Source of the DNA: JAUXFK01 sp034189035
Lineage (GTDB): Bacteria > Desulfobacterota > UBA8473
Reading direction: 5' to 3'
Length of the DNA: 46,300 nucleotides
Assembly: GCA_034189035.1 (NCBI GenBank)
Contig: JAXHVA010000030.1
Coordinates: 1-46,300 of the forward strand
The notes beneath the pieces were generated by a model. That model was given only the letters and a program-made list of their open reading frames with translations. It was not told the origin of the DNA and ran no database searches. Made by a program: the position numbers and the translations under genes. This document shows, piece by piece, positions 36,401 to 43,698 of the stretch (position 1 is its first letter; each line of letters opens with the position of its first letter).

Positions 36401-37638
36401 TTCAATCTGCCGACCTTAGAAAGGTCATAGCGCTCAGGATTAAAGAAAAGATTATTGAAAAAGTTGGTAGCTGTCTCAATAGTAGGTGGATCACTAGGGC
36501 GTAACCTTCTGTAAATTTCTATAATAGCCTCTTCTGTACTTGATATCTTATCGATTGCCAGAGTATTTCTCAAAGACAAATCAACCTCTCCACTGCCTGA
36601 ATGGAGCAAGTAAAATTCATTAATCCCCTTGGCCTTAATCTCCTCAAACTTTTCAAGTGTAAGTTCATCGTTGGCTCCTAGTATAAGTTCTCCTGAGACA
36701 GGATCAGTGATATGCTTGTAGCAAGTTCTGCCCAAAAGATCTTCAACTTCAACAGGGATATACTCGATTCCAATATCCATCAACTTACGGATAGCAGTCT
36801 TGGTTATTTTTCTGCCTTTTTTTATAATTATCTCTCCACTTTGTGGAGAAATAATATCATTTGAAGTCTTGATCCCTTCAAAAAGATCCTGATCAACCCT
36901 TTTATAGGTCATGTTATCATTGATCCTTATCATTTCAGACTTATAATAATGAGTCAATATATCTGTATCAGAATAACCGAGGGCCTTTAATAAAATAGTT
37001 GCAAAAAACTTTCTCCGTCTATCAATACGTACATAAACAATATCTTTTAGATCAAATTCAATATCAATCCATGATCCTCGTTGGGGGATAACCCTGGCAC
37101 AGTAAAGTAACTTGCCACTGCTGTGTGTCTTCCCTTTATCATGGTCAAAAAATATTCCAGGAGATCGATGCAATTGACTCACAATAACTCTCTCAGTACC
37201 ATTAATGATAAACGTCCCGGTTTCTGTCATCAAAGGGATTTCCCCAAAATAAACCTCTTGTTCCTTAACATCTCTAATACTTCTTGTGCCAATATCGTCA
37301 TCCACATTCCAGACAACCAGCCTTACTGTAACTTTAAGTGGAAGTGCATAGGTTATCCCCCTTTGACGGCATTCATTAACACCATACTTCGGTTCTCCCA
37401 GGTCATAACTCACGAAATCCAATGATGAAGTCTTACTGAAGTCTCTTATTGGGAAGACACTATTGAATACTCCCTGAAGACCAGTATTATGCCGTTTTTC
37501 TGAGTTGACTTCTCTTTGTAAAAACCTTTCATAGGATTTCTTTTGGACATCTATAAGATTAGGAATATCGATTATTTTTGGAATCCTTGCAAAATTCCTA
37601 CGTATTCTGCGATGGTTCAATAATAATGAGTGATCCAT
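33490..37638 (-). CDS. rpoB: RNA polymerase beta subunit
   Basis: Forms the active-site pincer with beta' and is the target of rifampicin. The 1382 residues begin [20 protein letters not shown] from the ATG at 37638 (AGGAG 5 bp upstream); the frame extends 14 codons further without support. The rifampicin region reads [20 protein letters not shown] then [11 protein letters not shown], the sensitive type at the main resistance positions. [20 protein letters not shown] near the C-terminus contacts beta'. It is followed by rpoC and preceded by rplL (69 bp). Confidence 0.98.
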   Translation of the reverse strand: [1382 protein letters not shown]

Positions 37639-37707
37639 ACTCACTCCTTTTTGGCTGGTATTAAGTATTAGATGAGCCAATATATTTTTGACTTTTAAAC
37701 TGAATTC

Positions 37708-38088
37708 TTATTGTATCTCTGCTGTGCCCCCTGTTTCCTCTATCTGCTTCTTAACGTTCTCGGCCTCTTCTTTTGAAACTGCTTCTTTAACAGCTTTCGG
37801 GGCACTTTCAACCAATTCTTTAGCCTCTTTTAATCCCAAACCAGTAAGGGCTCGAACCACTTTAATGACTTGAATTTTCTTCTCTCCTATTGCTGTCAGT
37901 ACTACATTAAACTCGGTTTTTTCCTCTTCAGGTGCTTCGGCCTGTACCTGCATGTTCGGCATAACAGCAACTGGAGCAGAAGCCTGAACTCCATATTTCT
38001 CTTGTAGCTCTTTCACAAATTCGGAAAGTTCCAATACCGTCATATTATCAATAAAACTGACAACATCCTCTTTGGTTACTTTTTCCAT
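37708..38088 (-). CDS. rplL: 50S ribosomal protein L7/L12
   Basis: Flexible stalk protein that recruits translation GTPases. The 126 residues have an N-terminal dimerisation part (DVVSFIDNMTVLELSEFVKE), an alanine/proline/glutamate-rich hinge (PEEEKTEFNVVL) and the C-terminal factor-binding domain (KIQVIKVVRALTGLGLKEAK). It is encoded after rplJ, as in the rplJL operon. Confidence 0.98.
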   Translation of the reverse strand: MEKVTKEDVVSFIDNMTVLELSEFVKELQEKYGVQASAPVAVMPNMQVQAEAPEEEKTEFNVVLTAIGEKKIQVIKVVRALTGLGLKEAKELVESAPKAVKEAVSKEEAENVKKQIEETGGTAEIQ

Positions 38089-38128
38089 AGAGCAAATCCC
38101 CCCTTAATTAATAATTTTATTTAGATTT

Positions 38129-38650
38129 TTATTCTTTTTTCTCTTTGATTGCCTCTAATGTATTAAGAAAATTGAGTAAAATCCCATTTAATGCTCCCAC
38201 AAGGCCTGTATGATTTGAAATAAGTGAAGATAGCATCTGAGCTAGAAGAACATCTCTACTTGGAAGGTCAGCGAGTAACTTAACTTGCTTTGGAGTCATA
38301 ATTTTTCCATCTAAAACACCCGCTTTAATCTCTAGTTTCGGATATTCCTTAGCAAACTTAGTTAATACCTCAGCCGGTGCCTTCTGATCATCATAACTAA
38401 TAGCAACTGCAGTAGGGCCTTTAAAGTGATCGTTGAGCAATTCAAACTCTGTACCCTTAGTAGCAAGTTTTAAGATGGTATTCTTGACAACGCGGTACTC
38501 TAGTTGTTCACTGCGAAGTCTCTTTCTCAGTCTATTTATCTCTTCAACATTCAAACCACAGTAGTCTGTAAGGACTGTCACCTTGGCCTTTTGAAACTTT
38601 CCATGCAACTCAGAAACCATCTGTTCTTTTAATTCCCTACTTATTGGCAT
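38129..38650 (-). CDS. rplJ: 50S ribosomal protein L10
   Basis: Base of the L7/L12 stalk; with L7/L12 it represses its own mRNA through a leader in many bacteria. From the ATG at 38650 (MPISRELKEQMVSELHGKFQ, GAGAGGG about 5 bp upstream) it has 173 residues, including VLTDYCGLNVEEINRLRKRL and VVKNTILKLA. The frame stays open 11 codons further, but that start lies inside repeat copy 5 and is not supported. Confidence 0.95.
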   Translation of the reverse strand: MPISRELKEQMVSELHGKFQKAKVTVLTDYCGLNVEEINRLRKRLRSEQLEYRVVKNTILKLATKGTEFELLNDHFKGPTAVAISYDDQKAPAEVLTKFAKEYPKLEIKAGVLDGKIMTPKQVKLLADLPSRDVLLAQMLSSLISNHTGLVGALNGILLNFLNTLEAIKEKKE

Positions 38651-39250
38651 CCATCCCTCTCTTTCTATCTTATGTCCATCCATAAATGGTCATTTTATCA
38701 AATCTCTAATGCAGACTCTAATGTATGAATTCACCTCACTTTATTTATACATGTTAACATATCTCCGAGGTTAAAATATTTGTCATCCTTGATCTTTGAA
38801 TAAAATTTCTGACTTATTGATGAGCACTCTATAAACATAAAGATTAAAGAATCCATCCTAAATGTGACAGGTTCAATGTTCGCAGTTTAAGATCTCTAAC
38901 TGGATCATAATAAAGAGATTATCCCACAATATGAACGCCATCTATGTATCATCCAATCGATAAAAAATAGATGATATTTTGTATTTATAAAGTGAGAAAT
39001 ATCAATAGATTGTAACCATGTCACCTTAAACGCTGAAACCAATTACTTTAGATCCATTAATTTTATTAAGCATGTATTCATATATGACTATTTTTGCAAT
39101 CTCCTAGTATGTGATTTTCATCAAGTTGAATGTATATAGAATCAATGTTATCTAATACTCAGGAGACTTTTAAGATCTTTACCTCCCTTGATTTCAGAGG
39201 AAATTTATTCCTTTTTGAACGGATACCATGAAAAAAAATAAGAAAAATCC
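38651..39250 (-). promoter_or_regulatory. Long untranslated leader region of rplJL (candidate L10 leader)
   Basis: About 600 bp without a gene separate rplA from rplJ. It holds repeat copy 5 next to rplJ, and on the minus strand ATCTCT/AGAGAT and CAGTT/AACTG pairings around 38885-38925. An L10(L12)4-binding leader usually sits here, but I cannot confirm its kink-turn fold by eye. A promoter for rplJL-rpoBC should lie in this region since a terminator follows rplA; none of the candidates was convincing. Confidence 0.4.
38672..38828. repeat. MITE-like repeat, copy 5 (upstream of rplJ)
   Basis: The left end TATGTCCATCCATAAATGG is almost the exact family terminus. The right end GATGAGCACTCT is a weaker inverse, and inside there are GGTTAAAATATTTGTCATCC and TAAAATTTCT as in the other copies. 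It begins 22 bp from the rplJ start codon, just beyond the ribosome-binding site. Confidence 0.7.
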
Positions 39251-39278
39251 AAAATAAAAACCTCTGGTAAATCAGAGG
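39251..39278 (-). terminator. Terminator or attenuator between rplA and rplJ
   Basis: Minus-strand CCTCTG, a 6-nt loop and CAGAGG form a 6-bp stem (39261-39278) followed directly by TTTTTATTTT. It lies about 40 bp after the rplA stop. In this operon it would end or reduce transcription before rplJL-rpoBC, similar in place to attenuators known in other bacteria. Confidence 0.8.
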
Positions 39279-39316
39279 CTATGGAGAGCTAACAGATTGA
39301 AACTATTCCCCAAATC

Positions 39317-40021
39317 CTATTTTATTATCCCCCTAACATGAAGAGGGTCAATCTTTATCCCAGGGCCCATAGTCGTAGCAAGTGTAATACCTCGTAAATA
39401 TACTCCTTTACTTGAGGATGGTTTTGCTTTTATAATAACATCCATAAGCGCAATAATATTTTCAAATATCTTTTCCAGGCTAAAAGATACCTTACCTACA
39501 GGAACATGAACAATACCTGTCTTATCTGCTCTAAACTCTACTTTACCTGCTTTTAACTCCTTAACTACATTAGCAACTTCGAAAGTCACTGTACCAAGTT
39601 TTGGGTTTGGCATTAGCCCCCTTGGTCCTAGAATCTTTCCTATTTTCCCAACCAAACTCATAACATCAGGGGTAGCTACGGCCTTGTCAAAATCTGTCCA
39701 CCCACCTGTAATCTTTTCTATCAAATCTTCAGCACCAATAAAATCAGCACCAGCAGCCTGTGCTTCCTTTTCTTTTTCACCCTTTGCAAAGACCAAAACC
39801 CGAACATCCTTTCCAGTTCCATTGGGCAACAAAACCGTCCCTCTCACCATCTGATCCGCCTTTCTCGGATCAATCCCCAATCTGATAGAGATATCTATAG
39901 ACTCATCGAATCTAGCGAATGCATTCTCCTTTGCAATCTTAATCCCTTGTTCTAGATCATACTTTTCCATCTTATCAATTGTTTCTATTGCGCCTAAATA
40001 CTTCTTTCCCTTTTTTGACAC
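39317..40021 (-). CDS. rplA: 50S ribosomal protein L1
   Basis: Forms the mobile L1 stalk that guides E-site tRNA out; in E. coli it represses the L11 operon. The 234 residues include FDESIDISIRLGIDPRKADQ, VRGTVLLPNGTGKDVRVLVF and LGPRGLMPNPKLGTVTFEV, all typical. It lies 44 bp after rplK and ahead of the terminator at 39251-39278. Confidence 0.98.
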   Translation of the reverse strand: MSKKGKKYLGAIETIDKMEKYDLEQGIKIAKENAFARFDESIDISIRLGIDPRKADQMVRGTVLLPNGTGKDVRVLVFAKGEKEKEAQAAGADFIGAEDLIEKITGGWTDFDKAVATPDVMSLVGKIGKILGPRGLMPNPKLGTVTFEVANVVKELKAGKVEFRADKTGIVHVPVGKVSFSLEKIFENIIALMDVIIKAKPSSSKGVYLRGITLATTMGPGIKIDPLHVRGIIK

Positions 40022-40065
40022 CTTATATTCTCCACGCTAAGATATATCTCGCTATATTTTATAAA

Positions 40066-40488
40066 TCATTCTATTACGATCCCCATACTCCTCGCTGTAC
40101 CTTCTATGGTCTTGATTGCACCATCTATATCAACTACATTAAGATCTGGCTCTTTCATCTTCGCAATTTCTTCTACTTGTTTATAAGTAACTTTGCCCAC
40201 CTTAACCTTTTTAGGCTCTCCAGAACCTTTCACAATCCCAGCAGCCTTTTTTAATAAAATAGCTGCAGGCGGTGTTTTAGTTATGAAGCTGAAAGACCTG
40301 TCTGCATATATTGTGATAACAACCGGGATTATCATCCCGTCCTGTTTTTGAGTCTTGGCATTAAAAGATTTACAAAACTCCATAATATTAACCCCATGTT
40401 GCCCCAAGGCTGGACCTACCGGGGGCGAAGGATTCGCTTTACCTGCAGGAACTTGAAGTTTTATAAGTCCAATGACCTTCTTAGCCAT
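40066..40488 (-). CDS. rplK: 50S ribosomal protein L11
   Basis: Part of the GTPase-associated centre and needed for the RelA stringent signal. The 140 residues show KLQVPAGKANPSPPVGPALG, QHGVNIMEFCKSFNAKTQ and TKTPPAAILLKKAAGIVKGS, the normal thiostrepton-site sequence. It lies 16 bp after nusG. Confidence 0.98.
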   Translation of the reverse strand: MAKKVIGLIKLQVPAGKANPSPPVGPALGQHGVNIMEFCKSFNAKTQKQDGMIIPVVITIYADRSFSFITKTPPAAILLKKAAGIVKGSGEPKKVKVGKVTYKQVEEIAKMKEPDLNVVDIDGAIKTIEGTARSMGIVIE

Positions 40489-40504
40489 AGATGTTCTCCT
40501 TTAA

Positions 40505-41035
40505 TCAAATCTTTTTTACTTGAAGAAAATCAACCTCAACTGGTGTAGATCTCCCAAAAATACTCACCAATACCTTTAATTTTCCTTTTTCTGGTTTTAC
40601 CTCTGCAATCACTCCATTAAAATTTGTAAAAGGTCCCTCAATCACTCTAACGCTATCACCCTTCTCATACAATACCTTTGGCTTTGGTTTAAGGGATCCA
40701 TCACTGATTTGATCAATGATATCCTTAACTTCTTCATTCGAAATTGCAACTGGTTCAGATTTCCCACCAATAAAGCCAGTAACTTTAGGGGTATCTCTAA
40801 CAATATGCCAGGTCTCATTGTTAAGCTCCATATTTACCAGTATATATCCAGGAAATATTTTTCGGTCAGAGGTCTTCTTCTTGCCCTTTACAAGCTCAAC
40901 AACCTTTTCTGATGGCACCAGAATATCAGAAAAAAACGCTTCTTTTTCATTGGACTTTATCCGCTCTTCCAGCGCAGTCTTAACCTGGTTTTCATAACCA
41001 GAATATGTATGAACCACATACCATTTCTTTTCCAT
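40505..41035 (-). CDS. nusG: Transcription elongation/antitermination factor NusG
   Basis: Bridges RNA polymerase to Rho or to the ribosome through S10. From the ATG at 41035 (GGGAG close upstream) it reads MEKKWYVVHTYSGYENQVKT, then the NGN domain with FPGYILVNMELNNETWHIVR, and a KOW domain GDSVRVIEGPFTNFNGVIAE. This gives 176 residues; the open frame 15 codons upstream lacks support. It follows secE by 31 bp. Confidence 0.97.
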   Translation of the reverse strand: MEKKWYVVHTYSGYENQVKTALEERIKSNEKEAFFSDILVPSEKVVELVKGKKKTSDRKIFPGYILVNMELNNETWHIVRDTPKVTGFIGGKSEPVAISNEEVKDIIDQISDGSLKPKPKVLYEKGDSVRVIEGPFTNFNGVIAEVKPEKGKLKVLVSIFGRSTPVEVDFLQVKKI

Positions 41036-41066
41036 TTTCTCCCAACATTTTAAATAAATGCCTTTA

Positions 41067-41252
41067 TCAACCCAGTACAATCCGGATTAATCTTGATAAA
41101 CCAAGATCAACCAAGCCTAAAAATGCAGCTACTATAATTACTACAAGCAATACAACAGAAGTGGATCCAATAGTATCTTTTCGCGAGGGCCAAACAACCT
41201 TCTTTAACTCAATCCTGACTTCTTTAAGAAATTGAATACTCTTATCAATCAT
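41067..41252 (-). CDS. secE: Preprotein translocase subunit SecE
   Basis: Single-span clamp of the SecY channel. The 61 residues have the amphipathic IQFLKEVRIELKKVVWPSRK with the conserved W-P, followed by one membrane segment (VVLLVVIIVAAFLGLVDLGL). This is the short bacterial form. It lies between tRNA-Trp and nusG, the usual secE-nusG order. Confidence 0.97.
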   Translation of the reverse strand: MIDKSIQFLKEVRIELKKVVWPSRKDTIGSTSVVLLVVIIVAAFLGLVDLGLSRLIRIVLG

Positions 41253-41291
41253 TTAAAAACGCCTTTATTAATTGACACCTTTACAAAATAT

Positions 41292-41368
41292 TGGCAGGCC
41301 AGGAGGGATTCGAACCCCCATCCCCCGGATTTGGAGTCCGGTGCTCTAGCCATTAGAGCTACTGGCCT
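41292..41368 (-). tRNA. trpT: tRNA-Trp (CCA)
   Basis: Acceptor AGGCCAG pairs with CTGGCCT; the anticodon loop CTCCAAA gives CCA; the T arm GGGGG-TTCGAAT-CCCTC closes with one mismatch, and a 3' CCA is encoded (41292-41294). It stands upstream of secE on the same strand, a common tRNA-Trp-secE-nusG arrangement, and is probably co-transcribed. Confidence 0.97.
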
Positions 41369-41380
41369 GTTTATCTATTT

Positions 41381-41522
41381 AGCACCTATTACAAATGGCC
41401 TTTTTGCCCAATCTCAGTTTAAGACTCAATTTATATTCCACGAAACATGCCTAATATTCCTTTGGTTAAAATCTCCGTCTTCCTTGATCTTGAACAACAA
41501 AACTCATTTACAGATGGATACT
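41381..41522. repeat. MITE-like repeat, copy 6 (upstream of tRNA-Trp)
   Basis: The left end AGCACCTATTACAAATGGCC and the right end GATGGATACT are imperfect inverted repeats of the family. Inside are GGTTAAAATCTCCGTCTTCC and TTGATCTTGAACAACAAAAC, shared with copies 1 and 7. It begins 13 bp from the tRNA-Trp 5' end. Confidence 0.75.
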
Positions 41523-41622
41523 ATTTAGCAAAGGTCTTATATATAAAGATAGAATAATACTCGTTGAAATAAAGCTATAGGCACTTATTTAATATTTAAC
41601 ACTATGGCAGGGTATTAATTAT

Positions 41623-41811
41623 AGTGTCCATCCATTCATTTTTTAGCCTTTTTGCCCAATCTCTGTGTCAGGCTCATCCGTCTGTAGCGGACTCGAAAAT
41701 TGTTACTAATTTGCTCCTCACCCTGTTAAATGCAAAGTCATATTCTGCGGGGCGATTAAAATCTTCACCTTCCTTTATCTTGAACAAAATTGCTCTTTTT
41801 GGATGCACGCT
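41623..41811. repeat. MITE-like repeat, copy 7 (downstream of rpmG)
   Basis: The left end AGTGTCCATCCATTCATTT and the right end GGATGCACGCT are inverted repeats. The inside holds ATGCAAAGTCATATTCTGCG and GAACAAAATTGCTC and is the best-preserved reference for the family in this window. Its right tip provides the CTA read as the TAG stop of rpmG. Copies 6 and 7 lie about 100 bp apart in the same orientation. Confidence 0.85.
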
Positions 41812-41959
41812 ATTTAGTCTCCCTATGAAGGGTATGCGTACGGCAGAAACGACAATACTTTTTAAACTCCAATTTGCTAGGAGTCGTCCTCTTATTTTTT
41901 GTTGTTGTATAATTTCTCCTTTTGCAATCACTGCATGCAAGGATAATAATTTCTCTCAT
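41810..41959 (-). CDS. rpmG: 50S ribosomal protein L33 (zinc form)
   Basis: Small E-site ribosomal protein, 49 residues, reading MREIIILACSDCKRRNYTTT, KNKRTTPSKLEFKKYCRFC and ending THTLHRETK. The four cysteines (CSDC and CRFC) mark the zinc-binding form. It lies 56 bp after tuf and before tRNA-Trp-secE, the arrangement found in many bacteria. Its TAG stop falls in the tip of repeat copy 7, so the last residues may have been set by the insertion. Confidence 0.95.
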   Translation of the reverse strand: MREIIILACSDCKRRNYTTTKNKRTTPSKLEFKKYCRFCRTHTLHRETK

Positions 41960-42014
41960 CTTTTAAATCTTCTCATTTCGGATTAAAAACATAGTATCTC
42001 AAATACTCTATTCT

Positions 42015-43214
42015 CTATTCAACAATTTCACTTATAACGCCAGCGCCGACAGTCTTTCCTCCCTCTCGAATCGCAAACCGTAACTCTTTCTCCATAGCTA
42101 TTGGAGTTATCAAATCCGCAACCAGTGATACATTATCTCCAGGCATTACCATCTCTATCCCCTCTGGTAAAGTCACCACACCCGTCACATCTGTCGTTCG
42201 AAAATAAAACTGCGGCCTATATCCATTGAAAAACGGCGTGTGCCTACCACCCTCCTCCTTCGACAATACATATACCTCCGCCTTAAAACTCTTATGTGGC
42301 ATTATACTCCCTGGCTTTGATATCACCTGCCCGCGCTCTACATCATCTCGCTTCGTCCCACGTAACAATACTCCTATATTATCACCAGCCTGACCCTGAT
42401 CCAGTATCTTCCGAAACATCTCCACTCCTGTACAGACTGTCTTCACTGTAGGCCTTATCCCTACTATCTCTACCTCCTCGCCTACCTTAATCACTCCACG
42501 CTCCACTCGACCTGTCACTACTGTACCCCTGCCTGATATAGTAAAAACATCCTCCACAGGTAACAAAAACGGCTTGTCTATATCACGTACAGGATCAGGT
42601 ATATAAGAATCCACCGCATCCATTAACTCCAGTATACTCTTACAACTCTCACACTCCAACTTCCCACATCCACACTCCAACGCCTTTAACGCTGAACCTG
42701 ATATCACCGGTATATCATCACCAGGAAAATCATACTCACTCAAAAGCTCCCGAACCTCTAACTCCACCAACTCCATCAACTCCTCATCATCTACCATGTC
42801 AGCCTTGTTCAAATATACCACTATATAAGGCACTCGTACCTGCCTCGATAACAATATGTGCTCCCGCGTCTGAGGCATCGGCCCATCAGCAGCACTTACC
42901 ACCAATATCGTACCATCCATCTGAGCTGCACCTGTTATCATATTCTTTATGTAATCCGCATGCCCAGGACAATCTATATGTGCATAATGCCGAGACTTCG
43001 TCTCATACTCCACATGCGCTATCGCTATCGTTAAACCCCGCTCCTTCTCCTCCGGCGCATTGTCTATGTTCTCATATGACATATACTCCGCCATACCCTG
43101 ATTACTCAATACCCTAGTAATCGCAGACGTTAATGTCGTCTTCCCATGATCCACATGGCCTATCGTCCCTATATTAACATGCGGCTTCGTCCTCTCAAAC
43201 TTCTTCTTTGACAT
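42015..43214 (-). CDS. tuf: Elongation factor Tu, copy 2 (tRNA-linked)
   Basis: Second EF-Tu gene, encoding the same 399 residues as the copy at 24751-25950, including the C181/C183/C188/C191 cluster and all GTP-binding motifs. The two coding sequences appear identical from start to last sense codon; here the stop is TAG. Identity continues with one mismatch through the AGGAGG region and then ends. It follows the four-tRNA cluster in the thrU-tyrU-glyT-thrT-tufB arrangement and precedes rpmG. Exact identity implies recent gene conversion. Confidence 0.98.
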   Translation of the reverse strand: MSKKKFERTKPHVNIGTIGHVDHGKTTLTSAITRVLSNQGMAEYMSYENIDNAPEEKERGLTIAIAHVEYETKSRHYAHIDCPGHADYIKNMITGAAQMDGTILVVSAADGPMPQTREHILLSRQVRVPYIVVYLNKADMVDDEELMELVELEVRELLSEYDFPGDDIPVISGSALKALECGCGKLECESCKSILELMDAVDSYIPDPVRDIDKPFLLPVEDVFTISGRGTVVTGRVERGVIKVGEEVEIVGIRPTVKTVCTGVEMFRKILDQGQAGDNIGVLLRGTKRDDVERGQVISKPGSIMPHKSFKAEVYVLSKEEGGRHTPFFNGYRPQFYFRTTDVTGVVTLPEGIEMVMPGDNVSLVADLITPIAMEKELRFAIREGGKTVGAGVISEIVE

Positions 43215-43290
43215 CTCTTACTCCTCCTTTATTGAATACCTAGCTAATAAAAAAGACGTAATATTAGGTCATACATTATTCTAGTCTATA

Positions 43291-43365
43291 TGGAGCCCAC
43301 GACCGGGGTTGAACCGGTGACCTCTTCCTTACCAAGGAAGCGCTCCACCACTGAGCTACGCGGGC
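43291..43365 (-). tRNA. thrT: tRNA-Thr (GGT)
   Basis: The acceptor GCCCGCG/CGTGGGC (one G-U pair), anticodon stem CTTCC/GGAAG with loop TTGGTAA, T arm ACCGG-TTCAACC-CCGGT and an encoded CCA form a complete tRNA. The anticodon GGT reads threonine codons ACC and ACT. It is last of the four tRNAs, about 75 bp ahead of tuf. Confidence 0.97.
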
Positions 43366-43373
43366 TTTAGATT

Positions 43374-43450
43374 TGGAGCGGGAAACGGGATTCGAACCCG
43401 CGACCCTCAGCTTGGAAGGCTGATGCTCTAGCCAACTGAGCTACTCCCGC
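43374..43450 (-). tRNA. glyT: tRNA-Gly (TCC)
   Basis: Acceptor GCGGGAG/TTCCCGC, anticodon stem TCAGC/GCTGA with loop CTTCCAA (TCC), T arm GCGGG-TTCGAAT-CCCGT and encoded CCA. It reads GGA and GGG. It lies 8 bp upstream of tRNA-Thr(GGT). Confidence 0.97.
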
Positions 43451-43485
43451 AATAAGCTTAAATAAATATCAGTTCTTCTTAATAA

Positions 43486-43570
43486 TGGTGGAGAGGGGAG
43501 GATTCGAACCTCCGAAGGCTTCGCCGACAGATTTACAGTCTGTTCCCTTTGGCCGCTCGGGAACCTCTCC
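43486..43570 (-). tRNA. tyrU: tRNA-Tyr (GTA)
   Basis: Class II tRNA with a long variable arm (GGCGAAGCCTTC). Acceptor GGAGAGG/CCTCTCC, anticodon loop TGTAAAT (GTA), T arm GGAGG-TTCGAAT-CCTCC and encoded CCA. It is third from the end in the tRNA-tuf transcript. Confidence 0.97.
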
Positions 43571-43583
43571 ATTTATTAAAATA

Positions 43584-43659
43584 TGGAGCTGGCGATGGGA
43601 CTTGAACCCGCAACCTGCTGATTACAAATCAGCTGCTCTGCCAATTGAGCTACGCCAGC
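43584..43659 (-). tRNA. thrU: tRNA-Thr (TGT)
   Basis: Acceptor GCTGGCG/CGCCAGC, anticodon stem GCTGA/TCAGC with loop TTTGTAA (TGT), T arm GCGGG-TTCAAGT-CCCAT and encoded CCA. It reads ACA and ACG. It is the first gene of the tRNA-tuf cluster and lies about 10 bp downstream of the candidate promoter. Confidence 0.97.
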
Positions 43660-43669
43660 ATAAACATGT

Positions 43670-43698
43670 AGAATATCATCTACAATTTATTTAATCAA
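43670..43698 (-). promoter_or_regulatory. Candidate promoter of the tRNA-tuf operon
   Basis: On the minus strand TTGATT (43698-43693), a 17-bp spacer and TATTCT (43675-43670) precede the first tRNA by about 10 bp. A TGTAGA-N6-TCTACA inverted repeat (43667-43684) overlaps the -10 box and might be an operator or chance. Confidence 0.45.

Noticed and set aside
41674..41940. Minus-strand 88-codon frame overlapping rpmG
   Set aside because: It runs out of phase through rpmG and into repeat copy 7. L33 explains the region; only the repeat-internal part is discussed as a possible remnant.
43485..43694. Plus-strand 69-codon frame across the tRNA cluster
   Set aside because: It is the antisense reading of tRNA-Tyr and tRNA-Thr; such frames are a common false call.
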